Assembly (NCBI RefSeq): GCF_003990645.1
Contig: NZ_RYZK01000005.1
Location: forward strand, 1 to 64,000
Length of the DNA: 64,000 bases
Source: Shimia sediminis
GTDB taxonomy: Bacteria > Pseudomonadota > Alphaproteobacteria > Rhodobacterales > Rhodobacteraceae
Direction: 5' to 3'
Below, one piece after another: positions 27,772-36,250 of this stretch. The notes under the pieces were generated by a model. That model did no database searches. It was given only the letters and a program-made list of their open reading frames with translations, and had not been told where the DNA came from. How positions within the stretch are numbered: position 1 is the stretch's first letter; each line of letters opens with the position of its first letter. A program made the translations under genes and the position numbers.

Positions 27772-28851
27772 ATGAAACTGACCAAACTGCTGACCAGTGC
27801 TGCCCTGGCGGCCGGACTCGCCACAGGCGCGATGGCCGACACCACCAAGGTAGGCTTTGTCTATGTCGGCCCCGTGGGCGACGGTGGCTGGACCTATGAG
27901 CACGATCAGGGCCGCAAGGCCGTGGTTGAGGCCTTTGGCGACAAGGTGGAAACCACCTATGTCGAGAACGTGCCCGAAGGGGCCGACGCCGAGCGCGTGA
28001 TCACCCAGATGGCGCTGCAGGGTACGGACCTGATCTTTACCACCTCGTTCGGCTACATGGATCCGACCATCAATGTCGCCAAGAAGTTCCCGAATGTGAA
28101 GTTCGAGCACGCCACCGGCTACAAACAGGCCGACAACGTCTCGGTCTATTCGGCACGCTTCTACGAAGGTCGCGCGGTTCAGGGCCACATTGCGGGTCAC
28201 ATGACCAAGTCGAACGTCATCGGCTATATCGCGTCCTTCCCGATCCCCGAAGTGATCCGAGGCATCAACTCGGCCTATATCCACGCCAAGAAGGTGAACC
28301 CGGACGTCCAGTTCAAGATCATCTGGGCCTATACATGGTTTGATCCGGCCAAAGAGGCCGACGCCGCCAAGGCGCTGATCGAACAGGGCGCAGACGTGAT
28401 CCTGCAGCACACCGACTCGACCGCGCCGCAGGCCGCCGCTCAGGCCGCCGGCAACGTGATCACCTTTGGTCAGGCCTCGGACATGGGTGAGTACGCCCCC
28501 TTCCCGCGCGTGTCGTCGATCATCGACAACTGGGCGCCCTACTACGTCGCGCGCACCAAGGCCGTGATGGATGGCACCTGGGAAAGCGTGAGCACATGGG
28601 ACGGCATCGGCGCTGGCATGGTTGGCATCGGTGAGATCTCGGACGCGGTTCCGGCAGACGTGAAGGCCAGCGCCGAAGCGCTGCGGGATTCGCTGGCGGA
28701 TGGCTCTTACCACGCGTTCACCGGCCCGCTGAACAAGCAGGACGGCACCCCGTGGCTGGCCGAAGGCGAGACCGCGCAGGACTATGGTGACGACGGTCTG
28801 GCGGGCCTCGGCTTTTATGTCGAAGGCATCGAAGGCGACGTGCCGCAGTAA
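27772..28851 (+). CDS. BMP-family ABC transporter substrate-binding protein
   Basis: A 359-residue periplasmic binding protein of the Bmp/PnrA family, which typically binds purine nucleosides. A signal peptide is present (MKLTKLLTSAALAAGLATGA, cleavage after AMA). Family motifs are VGPVGDGGWTYEHDQGRKA and TSFGYMDPTINVAKKFPNVK. A GAAAGGGAG-like site precedes the start. Last gene of the operon, followed by a strong terminator. Ligand not proven: relatives bind nucleosides or other small molecules. Confidence 0.93.
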   Translation: MKLTKLLTSAALAAGLATGAMADTTKVGFVYVGPVGDGGWTYEHDQGRKAVVEAFGDKVETTYVENVPEGADAERVITQMALQGTDLIFTTSFGYMDPTINVAKKFPNVKFEHATGYKQADNVSVYSARFYEGRAVQGHIAGHMTKSNVIGYIASFPIPEVIRGINSAYIHAKKVNPDVQFKIIWAYTWFDPAKEADAAKALIEQGADVILQHTDSTAPQAAAQAAGNVITFGQASDMGEYAPFPRVSSIIDNWAPYYVARTKAVMDGTWESVSTWDGIGAGMVGIGEISDAVPADVKASAEALRDSLADGSYHAFTGPLNKQDGTPWLAEGETAQDYGDDGLAGLGFYVEGIEGDVPQ

Positions 28852-28873
28852 GCCTGCCCCAATCTGACATAAC

Positions 28874-28908
28874 AAAAGGCCCGCTGATCTGGCGGGCCTT
28901 TTTTTTTG
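28874..28908 (+). terminator. Intrinsic terminator after the ABC operon
   Basis: AAGGCCCGC (28876-28884) pairs perfectly with GCGGGCCTT (28892-28900) around a 7-nt loop, followed by nine T in total. This is a textbook Rho-independent terminator. Confidence 0.95.
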
Positions 28909-28938
28909 CGGTGTCTGGTGCGGATGCCCCCCTCAGGA

Positions 28939-29535
28939 TCAGTAGAGCGTGTCGCGGTAACGCTGCTCGGTATAGTCCTGGCTGGTCGAGGCAACCTCGA
29001 TCTCGGAGTGATCGCGCACCATTTCATAAAGCGTCGCGACCGGGCGTTCCGAGGGCCAGCTGTCGGGCTTCCACAGGCCCGCGCGCAGCGGGGCCTTGCC
29101 GCAGTGGGTAAAGATTTCCCCGGCGGTGATGCGGGTCACGGTTTTGGGGCTGCGGCCCTTGATCTGGAACTGGGCGCAGACCTGTGGATCGTCGGTAATC
29201 TCGGCGCGACCATTCACTCGCAGGGTTTCGTCCACAGAAGGGATCAGGAACAGCAGCGCCACCTGCGGATGGGCCAGGATGTTCATCAGGCCGTCAATCC
29301 GGTTGTTCCCCGGACGATCGGGAATAAGCAGGGTTGTGTCGCTCTCGACTTTCACGAAGCCTGCCGGGTCGCCCTTGGGCGAGACATCAAGGTTGGTGCC
29401 GTCAGAGGTGGCCAGGATCAGCAAGGTGGCGTGGTCGATAAAGCTGCGGCAATGGCGATCAAAGGTCGTGATGACCTTGGCCGCAGCGTGGGGAGAGGCG
29501 TCGCCGTAAATCTGCCTGAGTTTTTCGGGGGTCAT
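28939..29535 (-). CDS. Pyridoxamine 5'-phosphate oxidase-like FMN-binding protein
   Basis: A 198-residue split-barrel flavin-binding protein of the PNPOx-like superfamily, in the group annotated as FMN-dependent PPOX-type. Conserved parts are ATLLILATSDGTNLDVSPKG at the FMN site and LLIPDRPGNNRIDGLMNIL, with RVNGRAEIT later. Reaction is unknown; relatives reduce various compounds or bind F420/FMN. Neighbours downstream on the minus side give no pathway clue. Confidence 0.85.
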   Translation of the reverse strand: MTPEKLRQIYGDASPHAAAKVITTFDRHCRSFIDHATLLILATSDGTNLDVSPKGDPAGFVKVESDTTLLIPDRPGNNRIDGLMNILAHPQVALLFLIPSVDETLRVNGRAEITDDPQVCAQFQIKGRSPKTVTRITAGEIFTHCGKAPLRAGLWKPDSWPSERPVATLYEMVRDHSEIEVASTSQDYTEQRYRDTLY

Positions 29536-29705
29536 TCTGGGGCTCCTGTAGAAAGCTGCACTGGGGCGTTTGCGTCATGGGTTTTCGTGCCGGATGGGCG
29601 GGGGGGCGCCGGTGCCGGTCGGTGTGGTCCCCGGCAGCATAGCGTGGCCGCACATCTGTGTCGTTGCCAAAACCCGATCCCACGCAGCAGCCTGTGCCGC
29701 CGGGA

Positions 29706-29945
29706 TCAGAGGGTGACAGATTGGTCTTCGAGGATCTTGCCCCAGGTGAAGATGTCATAGTCGCGATACGCGGCGACGTAGAAAGGATCGTCGAGGATCA
29801 GAGCTTCGACCTCGGCGCGGCCTGGGGCTTCGACCACCCAGAGCGCGCCACAAAAGGCCCCGTCGATGTCCGGCTTGAGCCCGCCGCCGATCAGCAGCTC
29901 GGGGTGGGCCCTGGCATAGGCAACATGGGCGTCGCGGCGGGATTG
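29706..29945 (-). pseudogene. YciI-like domain protein, 5'-truncated
   Basis: The minus strand encodes the last ~75 residues of a YCII-related protein (DAHVAYARAHPELLIGGGL, then CGALWVVEAPGRAEVEALIL and DPFYVAAYRDYDIFTW). The N-terminal strand with the usual start is missing: upstream of ~29945 the sequence changes abruptly into a gene on the other strand. YciI relatives are small alpha/beta-barrel enzymes of uncertain role. Confidence 0.75.
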
Positions 29946-30849
29946 ATCGGCACTCTCAACACCAATGCCCTGGGCGGTCCGATGACACGCGAGGTGACCG
30001 AGATCGGGATGATCCCCTATATCCTGTCCTATGCCAACGGCGGGTTGAACAACCACGTGCTGCTGCCTGTTTTCCTGTTGCGGGTCTTTCGCCACAAGAG
30101 TGTTTTCATTCGCCCGGACCGGGGCATTGAACGGCCTGAGGATCTGAAGGGCAAGACCATCGCCTCGCCCGGGTTTTCGTCAAGTTCGCTGACCTGGATT
30201 CGCGGCTTCATGCAGGACGAGTACGGGGTGTCGCCGCGTGATGTGAAATGGGTTATTTCAAGCAAGGACACCGGCGAGCAAGGACACCGGCGGCGCCTCG
30301 GAATACGAAAGCCTGATCCCGGACGGGCTGGACATCACCGAAGGCCCCGAGGGGTTGGATGAATCCGACCTCTTGGTCGAGGGCCACGTCGATGCGCTGT
30401 TTCATGCCGCCGAACCACGCGCCTTTGTCGAGGGCCACCCGAAGTGCGTGTGCCTGTTTGATGACAGCCGCGCGGTGGAGCAGGCCTATTACCGCAAGAC
30501 CGGGATTTTCCCGATCATGCATGCGGTGGCCATGCGCAAGGATGTGGTCGCGGCGAATCCGGGTCTGGCGCGCGCGGTGTTTGACGCCTATGCTGCCAGC
30601 AAACAATCGCTTTATGGCTGGCAGCGCAGCCTTGGCTGGGTGCTCAATTCGCAGCCCTGGTTCTCGCAGGAGATGGAAGAAGCGCGCGCGGTGATGGGAG
30701 AGAATTTCTATTCCTACGGGTTCTCCGACAACAACAGGAAAACCATGACGACCCTGCTGCGGTACTGTTACGAACAGAGGCTGTCCGGACGTCTGGTCGA
30801 CGTGGAAGAGTTGTTTCTGGACGAGTCACTTGGCTGGGGTGAGGCCTGA
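29946..30849 (+). pseudogene. NMT1/THI5-like substrate-binding protein (4,5-dihydroxyphthalate decarboxylase-like), truncated and frameshifted
   Basis: The plus strand reads as a periplasmic-binding-protein-fold protein of the type annotated 4,5-dihydroxyphthalate decarboxylase or ABC substrate-binding (GIERPEDLKGKTIASPGF, TWIRGFMQDEYGVSPRDV). The 5' end is missing at about 29946. A tandem duplication of 16 bases (30261-30276 and 30277-30292) shifts the frame: removing one copy restores SSKDTGGASEYES and joins the downstream part (DESDLLVEGHVDALFHAAEP to the stop at 30847-30849). The C-terminal part is otherwise intact, so the damage may be recent. Confidence 0.85.
30261..30292. repeat. 16-bp tandem duplication causing a frameshift
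   Basis: AGCAAGGACACCGGCG is repeated head to tail at 30261-30276 and 30277-30292. 16 is not a multiple of 3, so the downstream frame is displaced. Confidence 0.95.
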
Positions 30850-30862
30850 GACCGGGACGGCT

Positions 30863-30890
30863 GTAGGTCGGACAAGATTGTCCGACCTAC
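30863..30890. repeat. Dispersed 28-bp palindrome, copy 2
   Basis: Identical to copy 1 including the GA centre and the right-hand G run. It starts 14 nt after the stop of the binding-protein pseudogene. Confidence 0.9.
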
Positions 30891-31147
30891 GGGGGGCTTG
30901 TTGACCAATGCTGGGGTCAGCGGCCGGATCAAACGGAAGTTCGTCCAGATGCTTGATGTAGTCCAGCGGATCAAACGGCAGATCCTTGAGTACCAGCTGC
31001 GGATCACGCGCGCTTGAGCGCCTCGGAGGCAGTGGCAAGACGGGCGTGCCCTCCGGGGGTGTCGGCAAGGGCCACGATCAGGGTGTTTTCCGCGATGCAC
31101 ACTTTGCCCGGCTTGGCGCGGAAGGCTGAACACTGTCTGAAAACATA
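30891..31147. other. Probable degenerate intergenic stretch
   Basis: No complete gene is seen. Short minus-strand frames with protein-like runs (LVLKDLPFDPLDYIKHLDEL and LIVALADTPGGHARLATASE) are open but lack starts or are interrupted, so this may be decayed coding sequence associated with the broken genes on the left. Confidence 0.4.
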
Positions 31148-31148
31148 G

Positions 31149-31185
31149 AAGAGGCTGCACAACGGCAGCCTCTTTTTTCTCTTTT
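31149..31185 (+). terminator. Intrinsic terminator reading to the right
   Basis: GAGGCTGC pairs with GCAGCCTC around ACAACG, followed by TTTTTT and a second T run. It sits just 3' of the sulfatase stop on the opposite strand and would stop rightward transcription from the 30 kb pseudogene. Confidence 0.85.
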
Positions 31186-31204
31186 TTTAGCCGATCAAAC
31201 GATC

Positions 31205-32935
31205 TTACATATCGCTTTCCGAGAACGGTCGCGGATAGTTGGTAAGCTGCTCGGGGGTAAAGGGCAGTTTCTCTGCATCCACTGGCGATGTGTAAAGCTT
31301 TTGTGTCTCAGGACGCTCGTTGGAAATACCTGTCAGGGCCGGTCCAGGGGTTGCGTCAGGGCGGTTGGGGTACGTCTCCATCCACATTTCGTGGCGCGCA
31401 CGCTGCCGGTTGAACATCGACTTGACGTGGAACATCTGGATCATTTCACCGGTACGCTCACGCGGGTCAGTGTAGAGATCGTAGAACTCGTTCTTGGACA
31501 GGCCGGGGGTCGCGTTTTTCCAGTCGCGCTTGAAGCGGCCCTTGACGCCAGCTGCCAGGTTCGGACCCTGGTAGATCATGACATAGTCGCGACGCGAATG
31601 GCCATCACCGTTCAGCAATAGCGAGGTCTGGTCGACACCATCAATCACGCGGTCGGTCGGAATACGGTCCATCGCGCCGCCCAGACGGGCGAAAGTGGTG
31701 AACAGGTCGCTGACGTGCAGAATGTCACCTACGATCTGGTCGGGTTCGATCACGCCTTTCCATTTGACGATCGCGGGCACACGCACACCACCTTCGGTAA
31801 AGTCGCCCTTACCGCCGGTATAGAGCGTTTCGACCATGCCACGAGGGCCGTAGTGAATGAACGGGCCATTGTCGGCCATCACCATGACCAACGTGTTTTC
31901 GGCAATGCCCTTTTCTTCCAGATGCTCGAACAGCTCACCCACAAAATTGTCGACGGCAATCAGGCCTTCTTGCAGCATGTTCTTGTTGGCAGTGGACCGT
32001 TGGGTTACGCGGGGATCAGGAAAGAACGCACCCAGGATAGGCTGGTAAGCCACGAAGAACGGCTCACCGGCTTCGACACTCTTGTCAATAAAGGCCAGCG
32101 TCCGGCGCTGTGACTCGGTTTCGATGTCCCAGTAGTTCTCGATATTGGGCGGCGGACCCCATTCGATGGTCTCCCCCCCTTTGGTGCCTTCCAGAGTCCA
32201 GACCTGCCCCAGTGGTTGCCAGGACTTGTCCATGTCGTATTTGTCTTCAGCATAGAGGTCAGGGTACAGGCCGGTGATGACGTTGCCGACTTCTGCAGCA
32301 GGGTTCCACATCGACGGCACCTGGTTGTAGGGCGTGAAGAACGCCTCATCATACCCTTGGTTGTGGGCGTAGGAGAACTCGGTGTCCCCAAGGTGCCATT
32401 TGCCAAAAAACGCCGTCTTGTAGCCAACGTCGGACAGGACTTCGGCAATGGTCACTTCCTCGGCGTCCATGCCCGAGTACTCGACAGGGAACGACACCGT
32501 ATGCATGCCCGACCGCACAGCGTAACGGCCGGTCTGGAATGCGGCGCGGGTCGGTGTACAGGCTGGCTCGGTGTACATGCGCATGAAGTTGATGCCATCT
32601 TCGGCCATCTGGTTCATGTGCGGTGTTTCAAAGCCGCGCACGGACTGGATTTCGGGAATGCCCACTTCCCCCAAAGCGGTATCGTCCCACATGATGTGTA
32701 TGATGTTGGGCCTGGTGCCGTGCTTGGCTTCGAGCGCGGCAAGCTTTTCCTGGATGTTGGCATCTTCCCTGGCCCATTTGTCGCCATGCTGTGCTTCGAG
32801 CACATAATGTTCGGCGTCGTGGACAATGTTTTCGCCACCGGCCATTGCGCCCTGCGCTAAGACGGTGAGCAGTGAGAGGGTCGACGCGCCAGCACAGGCG
32901 AGCGCCCTTCGCTTTCGTGATGTAAGTTTAGACAT
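31205..32935 (-). CDS. Arylsulfatase-type sulfatase, secreted
   Basis: A 576-residue type I sulfatase. A Sec or Tat-like leader with two arginine-rich stretches (SRKRRALACAGASTLSLLTV, cleavage near AMA) sends it to the periplasm. The formylglycine site is Cys126 in ACTPTRAAFQTGRY, metal ligands include Asp84/Asp85 in IMWDDTALGE, and GKWHLGD is the usual active-site segment. An anaerobic or FGE-type maturase must exist elsewhere. The start at 32935 has AGGAG upstream; it overlaps the preceding small gene by 8 nt. It hydrolyses sulfate esters; substrate unknown. Confidence 0.92.
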   Translation of the reverse strand: MSKLTSRKRRALACAGASTLSLLTVLAQGAMAGGENIVHDAEHYVLEAQHGDKWAREDANIQEKLAALEAKHGTRPNIIHIMWDDTALGEVGIPEIQSVRGFETPHMNQMAEDGINFMRMYTEPACTPTRAAFQTGRYAVRSGMHTVSFPVEYSGMDAEEVTIAEVLSDVGYKTAFFGKWHLGDTEFSYAHNQGYDEAFFTPYNQVPSMWNPAAEVGNVITGLYPDLYAEDKYDMDKSWQPLGQVWTLEGTKGGETIEWGPPPNIENYWDIETESQRRTLAFIDKSVEAGEPFFVAYQPILGAFFPDPRVTQRSTANKNMLQEGLIAVDNFVGELFEHLEEKGIAENTLVMVMADNGPFIHYGPRGMVETLYTGGKGDFTEGGVRVPAIVKWKGVIEPDQIVGDILHVSDLFTTFARLGGAMDRIPTDRVIDGVDQTSLLLNGDGHSRRDYVMIYQGPNLAAGVKGRFKRDWKNATPGLSKNEFYDLYTDPRERTGEMIQMFHVKSMFNRQRARHEMWMETYPNRPDATPGPALTGISNERPETQKLYTSPVDAEKLPFTPEQLTNYPRPFSESDM

Positions 32936-33257
32936 CCTTGGCTCCTGTTGAATGTTGATCGTGGGGGGGTGTCCCGGACAGGTCCGGCACACGGGATGCA
33001 TGCCGGGCGAGATAGGTCAGGATTTCCTGGTGCAGGCCGGACAGGCTGTCATCGATCTGCAAGAGCAGCTCGTCCGCGTCAGGCCCTTTGTCGGCCTGAG
33101 CGACATCGCGCTCTTTGGTGAGAAGCACGTAGTCGGCGCAAATCTCATCCAGTTCGGATGACTGCGCCCGCAACCGCCTGAGGGTGTCCCATTCGGTTGG
33201 AAAGACACGTGTCAGCACGCTGTTTATCCTGTCATGTTTCGAGTCCGGGATCGTCAT
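32928..33257 (-). CDS. Small hypothetical protein, coupled to the sulfatase
   Basis: A 109-residue soluble protein, rich in charged helix (EWDTLRRLRAQSSELDEICA, LLLQIDDSLSGLHQEILTYL). ATG at 33257 is preferred to a TTG five codons upstream. It ends 8 nt inside the sulfatase start, so translation is probably coupled. No family was recognised. It may be an accessory or regulator of the sulfatase, but this rests on position only. Confidence 0.65.
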   Translation of the reverse strand: MTIPDSKHDRINSVLTRVFPTEWDTLRRLRAQSSELDEICADYVLLTKERDVAQADKGPDADELLLQIDDSLSGLHQEILTYLARHASRVPDLSGTPPHDQHSTGAKDV

Positions 33258-33373
33258 GGCCCAAGCCTGCAACGTGATTGCAGATTTACAGAAGGGTGAT
33301 ACGGTAACTTCAGGGTAAAACCGCAGGCTTCACCCGTTGAAAAGATTGAGAAATTCGGAGACACCCGAAAGCC

Positions 33374-34708
33374 ATGGCAGACCACGACAAGACCCACGCA
33401 TTAGAGCCGACCTCGCATAGGGCCGAGCTGCGCGCGGCGTTGGATGCGGTGTGTGAAAGCGAACAGTTCGTGAATGCCGACCGCCTGAAGGCGTTTTTGC
33501 GCTATGTGGTGGACGAGGCGATTGCGGGGCGGGCGGATCAGATCCTAGGCAAGACCATCGCCCAGGATGTCTATCTGCGGAACATGACCGCTGCGGGGTC
33601 CCGCAGCAATCTTGTGCGGGTGGATGCGGGGCGGCTGCGGCGCAAGCTGGATGAGTATTATGACACGGCTGGCCGGGCGGATCGCATCAGAATTCACATC
33701 GACAGTGGTGGCTATGCGCCCTGGTTCGAGGACCGCATCACGCCAGTGACCGAGAACATCGGCACCGCCACGCGAAAAATGGCCCGCAAGTGGCTCTGGA
33801 CGGGCATGGGGGCAGCTGCCCTGATCGGTGCGGTGGGTGTCCTGGCGTTTTGGCCTGTGGCACCGGTGACCGAGCCGCCTCTGGCCCAGACAAACACCGC
33901 AAAGCTCAAGGCGCTGGCGGCCAAGTCTCCGGCCACGGTGCAGGCCGAAAACCTGTGCACCCATGCCCGGGGCCTGTTGTTTCCGGTTGCCAGCGTGGAC
34001 AATCAGACGCTGGCCAGCGATATCTTTCGGCAGGCGATCAAGAGCGATCCCGACTATGTGTGTGGGTATGCCGGGCTGGGTCACAGCCTGGGCACCAGTG
34101 CCATTCTGACCCCACCGGGTGAGACACGGGCGGCCTTGCAGGCAGAGGCCCTGCAGATGGCCCAAAGGGCTGTCGATCTGGCGCCCACCTCGGGCTGGAG
34201 CCAATCGGCGCTGGCCTGGGCCAGCTATGCCAACGGGCAGTTTGACACCGCGCTGACCCATTCCGAGCTGGCCGAGGGGCTGGCGCCGAGGGATGGAAAC
34301 GTGCTGGATTTTCGCAGCTTAATGCTGCTGGTTCTGGGGCACTTTGAAGAGGCTTATGACGTCAGCCATCACACCCGCCCCAGGGAAACGGGCAGCTACC
34401 GCTTTGCCCACCGCAATATTCACGCGGTCGCCAGTTTCCACCTGAGCAAGTACGATGAGGCCATCCGCTCGATCACCTATGCGACAGAGAACGGCGATCC
34501 GGTCAGCGCCTTGTCGCTCGTGATACTCGCGGCGTCACATGAGGGATTGGGAGAGCGCAAGCAAGCGCAGGCCAGGCTGGCCCAGTTGCGCCAGGCCTGG
34601 CCCGCGTTCAGCGCCAGGCGCGTTGTGGGGGCGTTCTATTCTGATCCGGCTTTTGCAAACGAGATCCTCAAGATGATCACCACCGCTGGCTGGCAGGAGC
34701 CGGTCTAG
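33374..34708 (+). CDS. Membrane-anchored TPR protein with cyclase-associated-type N-domain
   Basis: A 444-residue protein. Residues ~15-120 form a conserved N-terminal domain common in TPR and adenylate-cyclase-like proteins (NADRLKAFLRYVVDEAIAGR, LVRVDAGRLRRKLDEYY), possibly a DNA-binding winged helix. One transmembrane segment follows (about 141-160), then a periplasmic region with TPR-like helices (YAGLGHSLGTSAILTP, ALAWASYANGQFDTALTHSE). The layout resembles membrane-integrated regulators of the CadC kind. Target unknown; divergent from the small gene and the sulfatase, which is a possible target. Confidence 0.7.
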   Translation: MADHDKTHALEPTSHRAELRAALDAVCESEQFVNADRLKAFLRYVVDEAIAGRADQILGKTIAQDVYLRNMTAAGSRSNLVRVDAGRLRRKLDEYYDTAGRADRIRIHIDSGGYAPWFEDRITPVTENIGTATRKMARKWLWTGMGAAALIGAVGVLAFWPVAPVTEPPLAQTNTAKLKALAAKSPATVQAENLCTHARGLLFPVASVDNQTLASDIFRQAIKSDPDYVCGYAGLGHSLGTSAILTPPGETRAALQAEALQMAQRAVDLAPTSGWSQSALAWASYANGQFDTALTHSELAEGLAPRDGNVLDFRSLMLLVLGHFEEAYDVSHHTRPRETGSYRFAHRNIHAVASFHLSKYDEAIRSITYATENGDPVSALSLVILAASHEGLGERKQAQARLAQLRQAWPAFSARRVVGAFYSDPAFANEILKMITTAGWQEPV

Positions 34709-34816
34709 GGGTGATCCGGAGGCTTTCGTGCATTTGCGCACAATAGGCGCGCCAATTCGGAGATTTGTGCGAGTGAGTTTTGACGCTAGTCTACGAGCCA
34801 GAACAGGAGGACGGAC

Positions 34817-35398
34817 ATGCGCAAGATTCAGGCACAGGGTGTGCATCACATCACATTGAACGGGGCGGGTCGGCAGACCTCGATTGATTTCTGGGAAGGC
34901 GTGCTGGGCATGCCCTTTATCTTTGACCAGCCGAACCTCGACAATCCGAACGAGGGGCATCTGTATTTCGACCCCGGCGACGGGCGGCTGATCACGATCT
35001 TCACCAATGAAGACTACAAAGCTGATCCAACCGGCAATCCGCGCGACCCCGGCACGGTGCACCACATTGCCTTTAACGTGTCGCGGGCGTCGCTGACCCA
35101 TTCGCTGGAGCGGCTGGACGCGCGCGGGATTGCGCATACCCCGATCAAGGATCGCGGCTTTATGGAGTCGGTCTATTTCAAGGACCCGCTGGGGCTGACG
35201 ATCGAGCTGGCCTGCTACAAGTTCGAACCACCGGTGGGCTGCACCCATGCGGATGTGATGATCCGGGCCCACCGCGCACGGGTCGCAGCCGGGGATTACA
35301 ACATTCAGGAAATCCACCTGACCGAGGCCATTGAGGCGCTGGTCGATGCGCGCCAGGAGTCGCTGTCCGCCGATCGCGGGGCCAAGAACCCCTATTGA
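34817..35398 (+). CDS. VOC (glyoxalase/dioxygenase-fold) family protein
   Basis: A 193-residue protein with two betaalphabetabetabeta modules. Likely metal ligands include His13 in VHHITLNG, a His in TVHHIAFNV and a glutamate in LTIELACYK. It is a metal-dependent extradiol dioxygenase-like or glyoxalase-like protein with unknown substrate. AACAGGAGG precedes the start. It is convergent with the SDR gene, with a copy of the 28-bp palindrome between them. Confidence 0.85.
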   Translation: MRKIQAQGVHHITLNGAGRQTSIDFWEGVLGMPFIFDQPNLDNPNEGHLYFDPGDGRLITIFTNEDYKADPTGNPRDPGTVHHIAFNVSRASLTHSLERLDARGIAHTPIKDRGFMESVYFKDPLGLTIELACYKFEPPVGCTHADVMIRAHRARVAAGDYNIQEIHLTEAIEALVDARQESLSADRGAKNPY

Positions 35399-35405
35399 GG
35401 GTGTG

Positions 35406-35433
35406 GTAGGTCGGACAAGATTGTCCGACCTAC
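35406..35433. repeat. Dispersed 28-bp palindrome, copy 3
   Basis: Same 13-nt arms and GA centre. It lies 7 nt after the VOC gene stop and 19 nt from the SDR gene stop, that is, exactly between two convergent genes. Confidence 0.9.
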
Positions 35434-35452
35434 GAGCCATCAGCCAAAGGCC

Positions 35453-36148
35453 TCAGACATGTGCCGTCAGGCCCCCGTCCACGCGCCAGTTCTGGCCGGT
35501 CACATAGGTGCCTTCGCCCGCGAGATAAGAGATCATCGATGAGACCTCGGCCGCACGGCCATAACGCCCCATCGCGATGCGCGCCTTGCGGTCTTCGGTC
35601 TCGGGCAGGCTGTCGATAAAGCCCGGCAGGACGTTGTTCATGCGCACGTTCCGGCCTGCGAACTTGTCCGCGAACAACTTGGTAAAGCTGGCAAGTCCCG
35701 CGCGGAACACGCCCGAGGTGGGAAACAGCGGATCGGGTTCAAAAGCCGCGAAAGTCGAGATGTTGATGATTGCGCCGCCCCCCTGCGCCGCCATGATCGG
35801 CGCCACCAGACGTGCCGGGCGGATCACGTTCATCAGGTAGACCTCCATACCGAGATGCCAGTCGTCGTCGCCGATCTCCATGATGTCGCCCTTGGGGCCG
35901 TGGCCTGCCGAGTTGACCAGCACGTCGATGCGGCCCCATTTTGCCATGGCCGCGTCCACCAGCGCCTGCAGGTCCGCTGCGACGAGGTTCGAGCCGGTGA
36001 CGCCGACGCCGCCCAGCTCTTCTGCCAGCGCCTTGCCCTTGCCCGAGGACGACAGGATGGCAACTTCAAAACCGTCTGCCTTGAGGCGGCGCGCAGCATC
36101 TGCGCCCATACCGCTGCCGCCGGCGGTGATCAATGCAACTTTGGTCAT
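35453..36148 (-). CDS. SDR-family oxidoreductase
   Basis: A 231-residue short-chain dehydrogenase/reductase. The cofactor loop is GGSGMGADAARR near the N-terminus, with NSAGHGPKGD further on. The catalytic area is atypical: the serine lies in IINISTFAAFEPDPLFPTSG, and the classical YxxxK is replaced by GVFRAGLASFTKLFADKF, lacking the tyrosine in the usual place. So activity may be altered. AAGGAG precedes ATG at 36148. Divergent from the LysR gene that may control it. Confidence 0.85.
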   Translation of the reverse strand: MTKVALITAGGSGMGADAARRLKADGFEVAILSSSGKGKALAEELGGVGVTGSNLVAADLQALVDAAMAKWGRIDVLVNSAGHGPKGDIMEIGDDDWHLGMEVYLMNVIRPARLVAPIMAAQGGGAIINISTFAAFEPDPLFPTSGVFRAGLASFTKLFADKFAGRNVRMNNVLPGFIDSLPETEDRKARIAMGRYGRAAEVSSMISYLAGEGTYVTGQNWRVDGGLTAHV

Positions 36149-36250
36149 AACAAATCTCCTTTTCGATGTTGCGGTCAGATTAGGGGACAACGGGGCGCCT
36201 GACCAATCATGCTTCTTGCGGTAAGGCAGGAGAAAAACTATTGTCACGTC

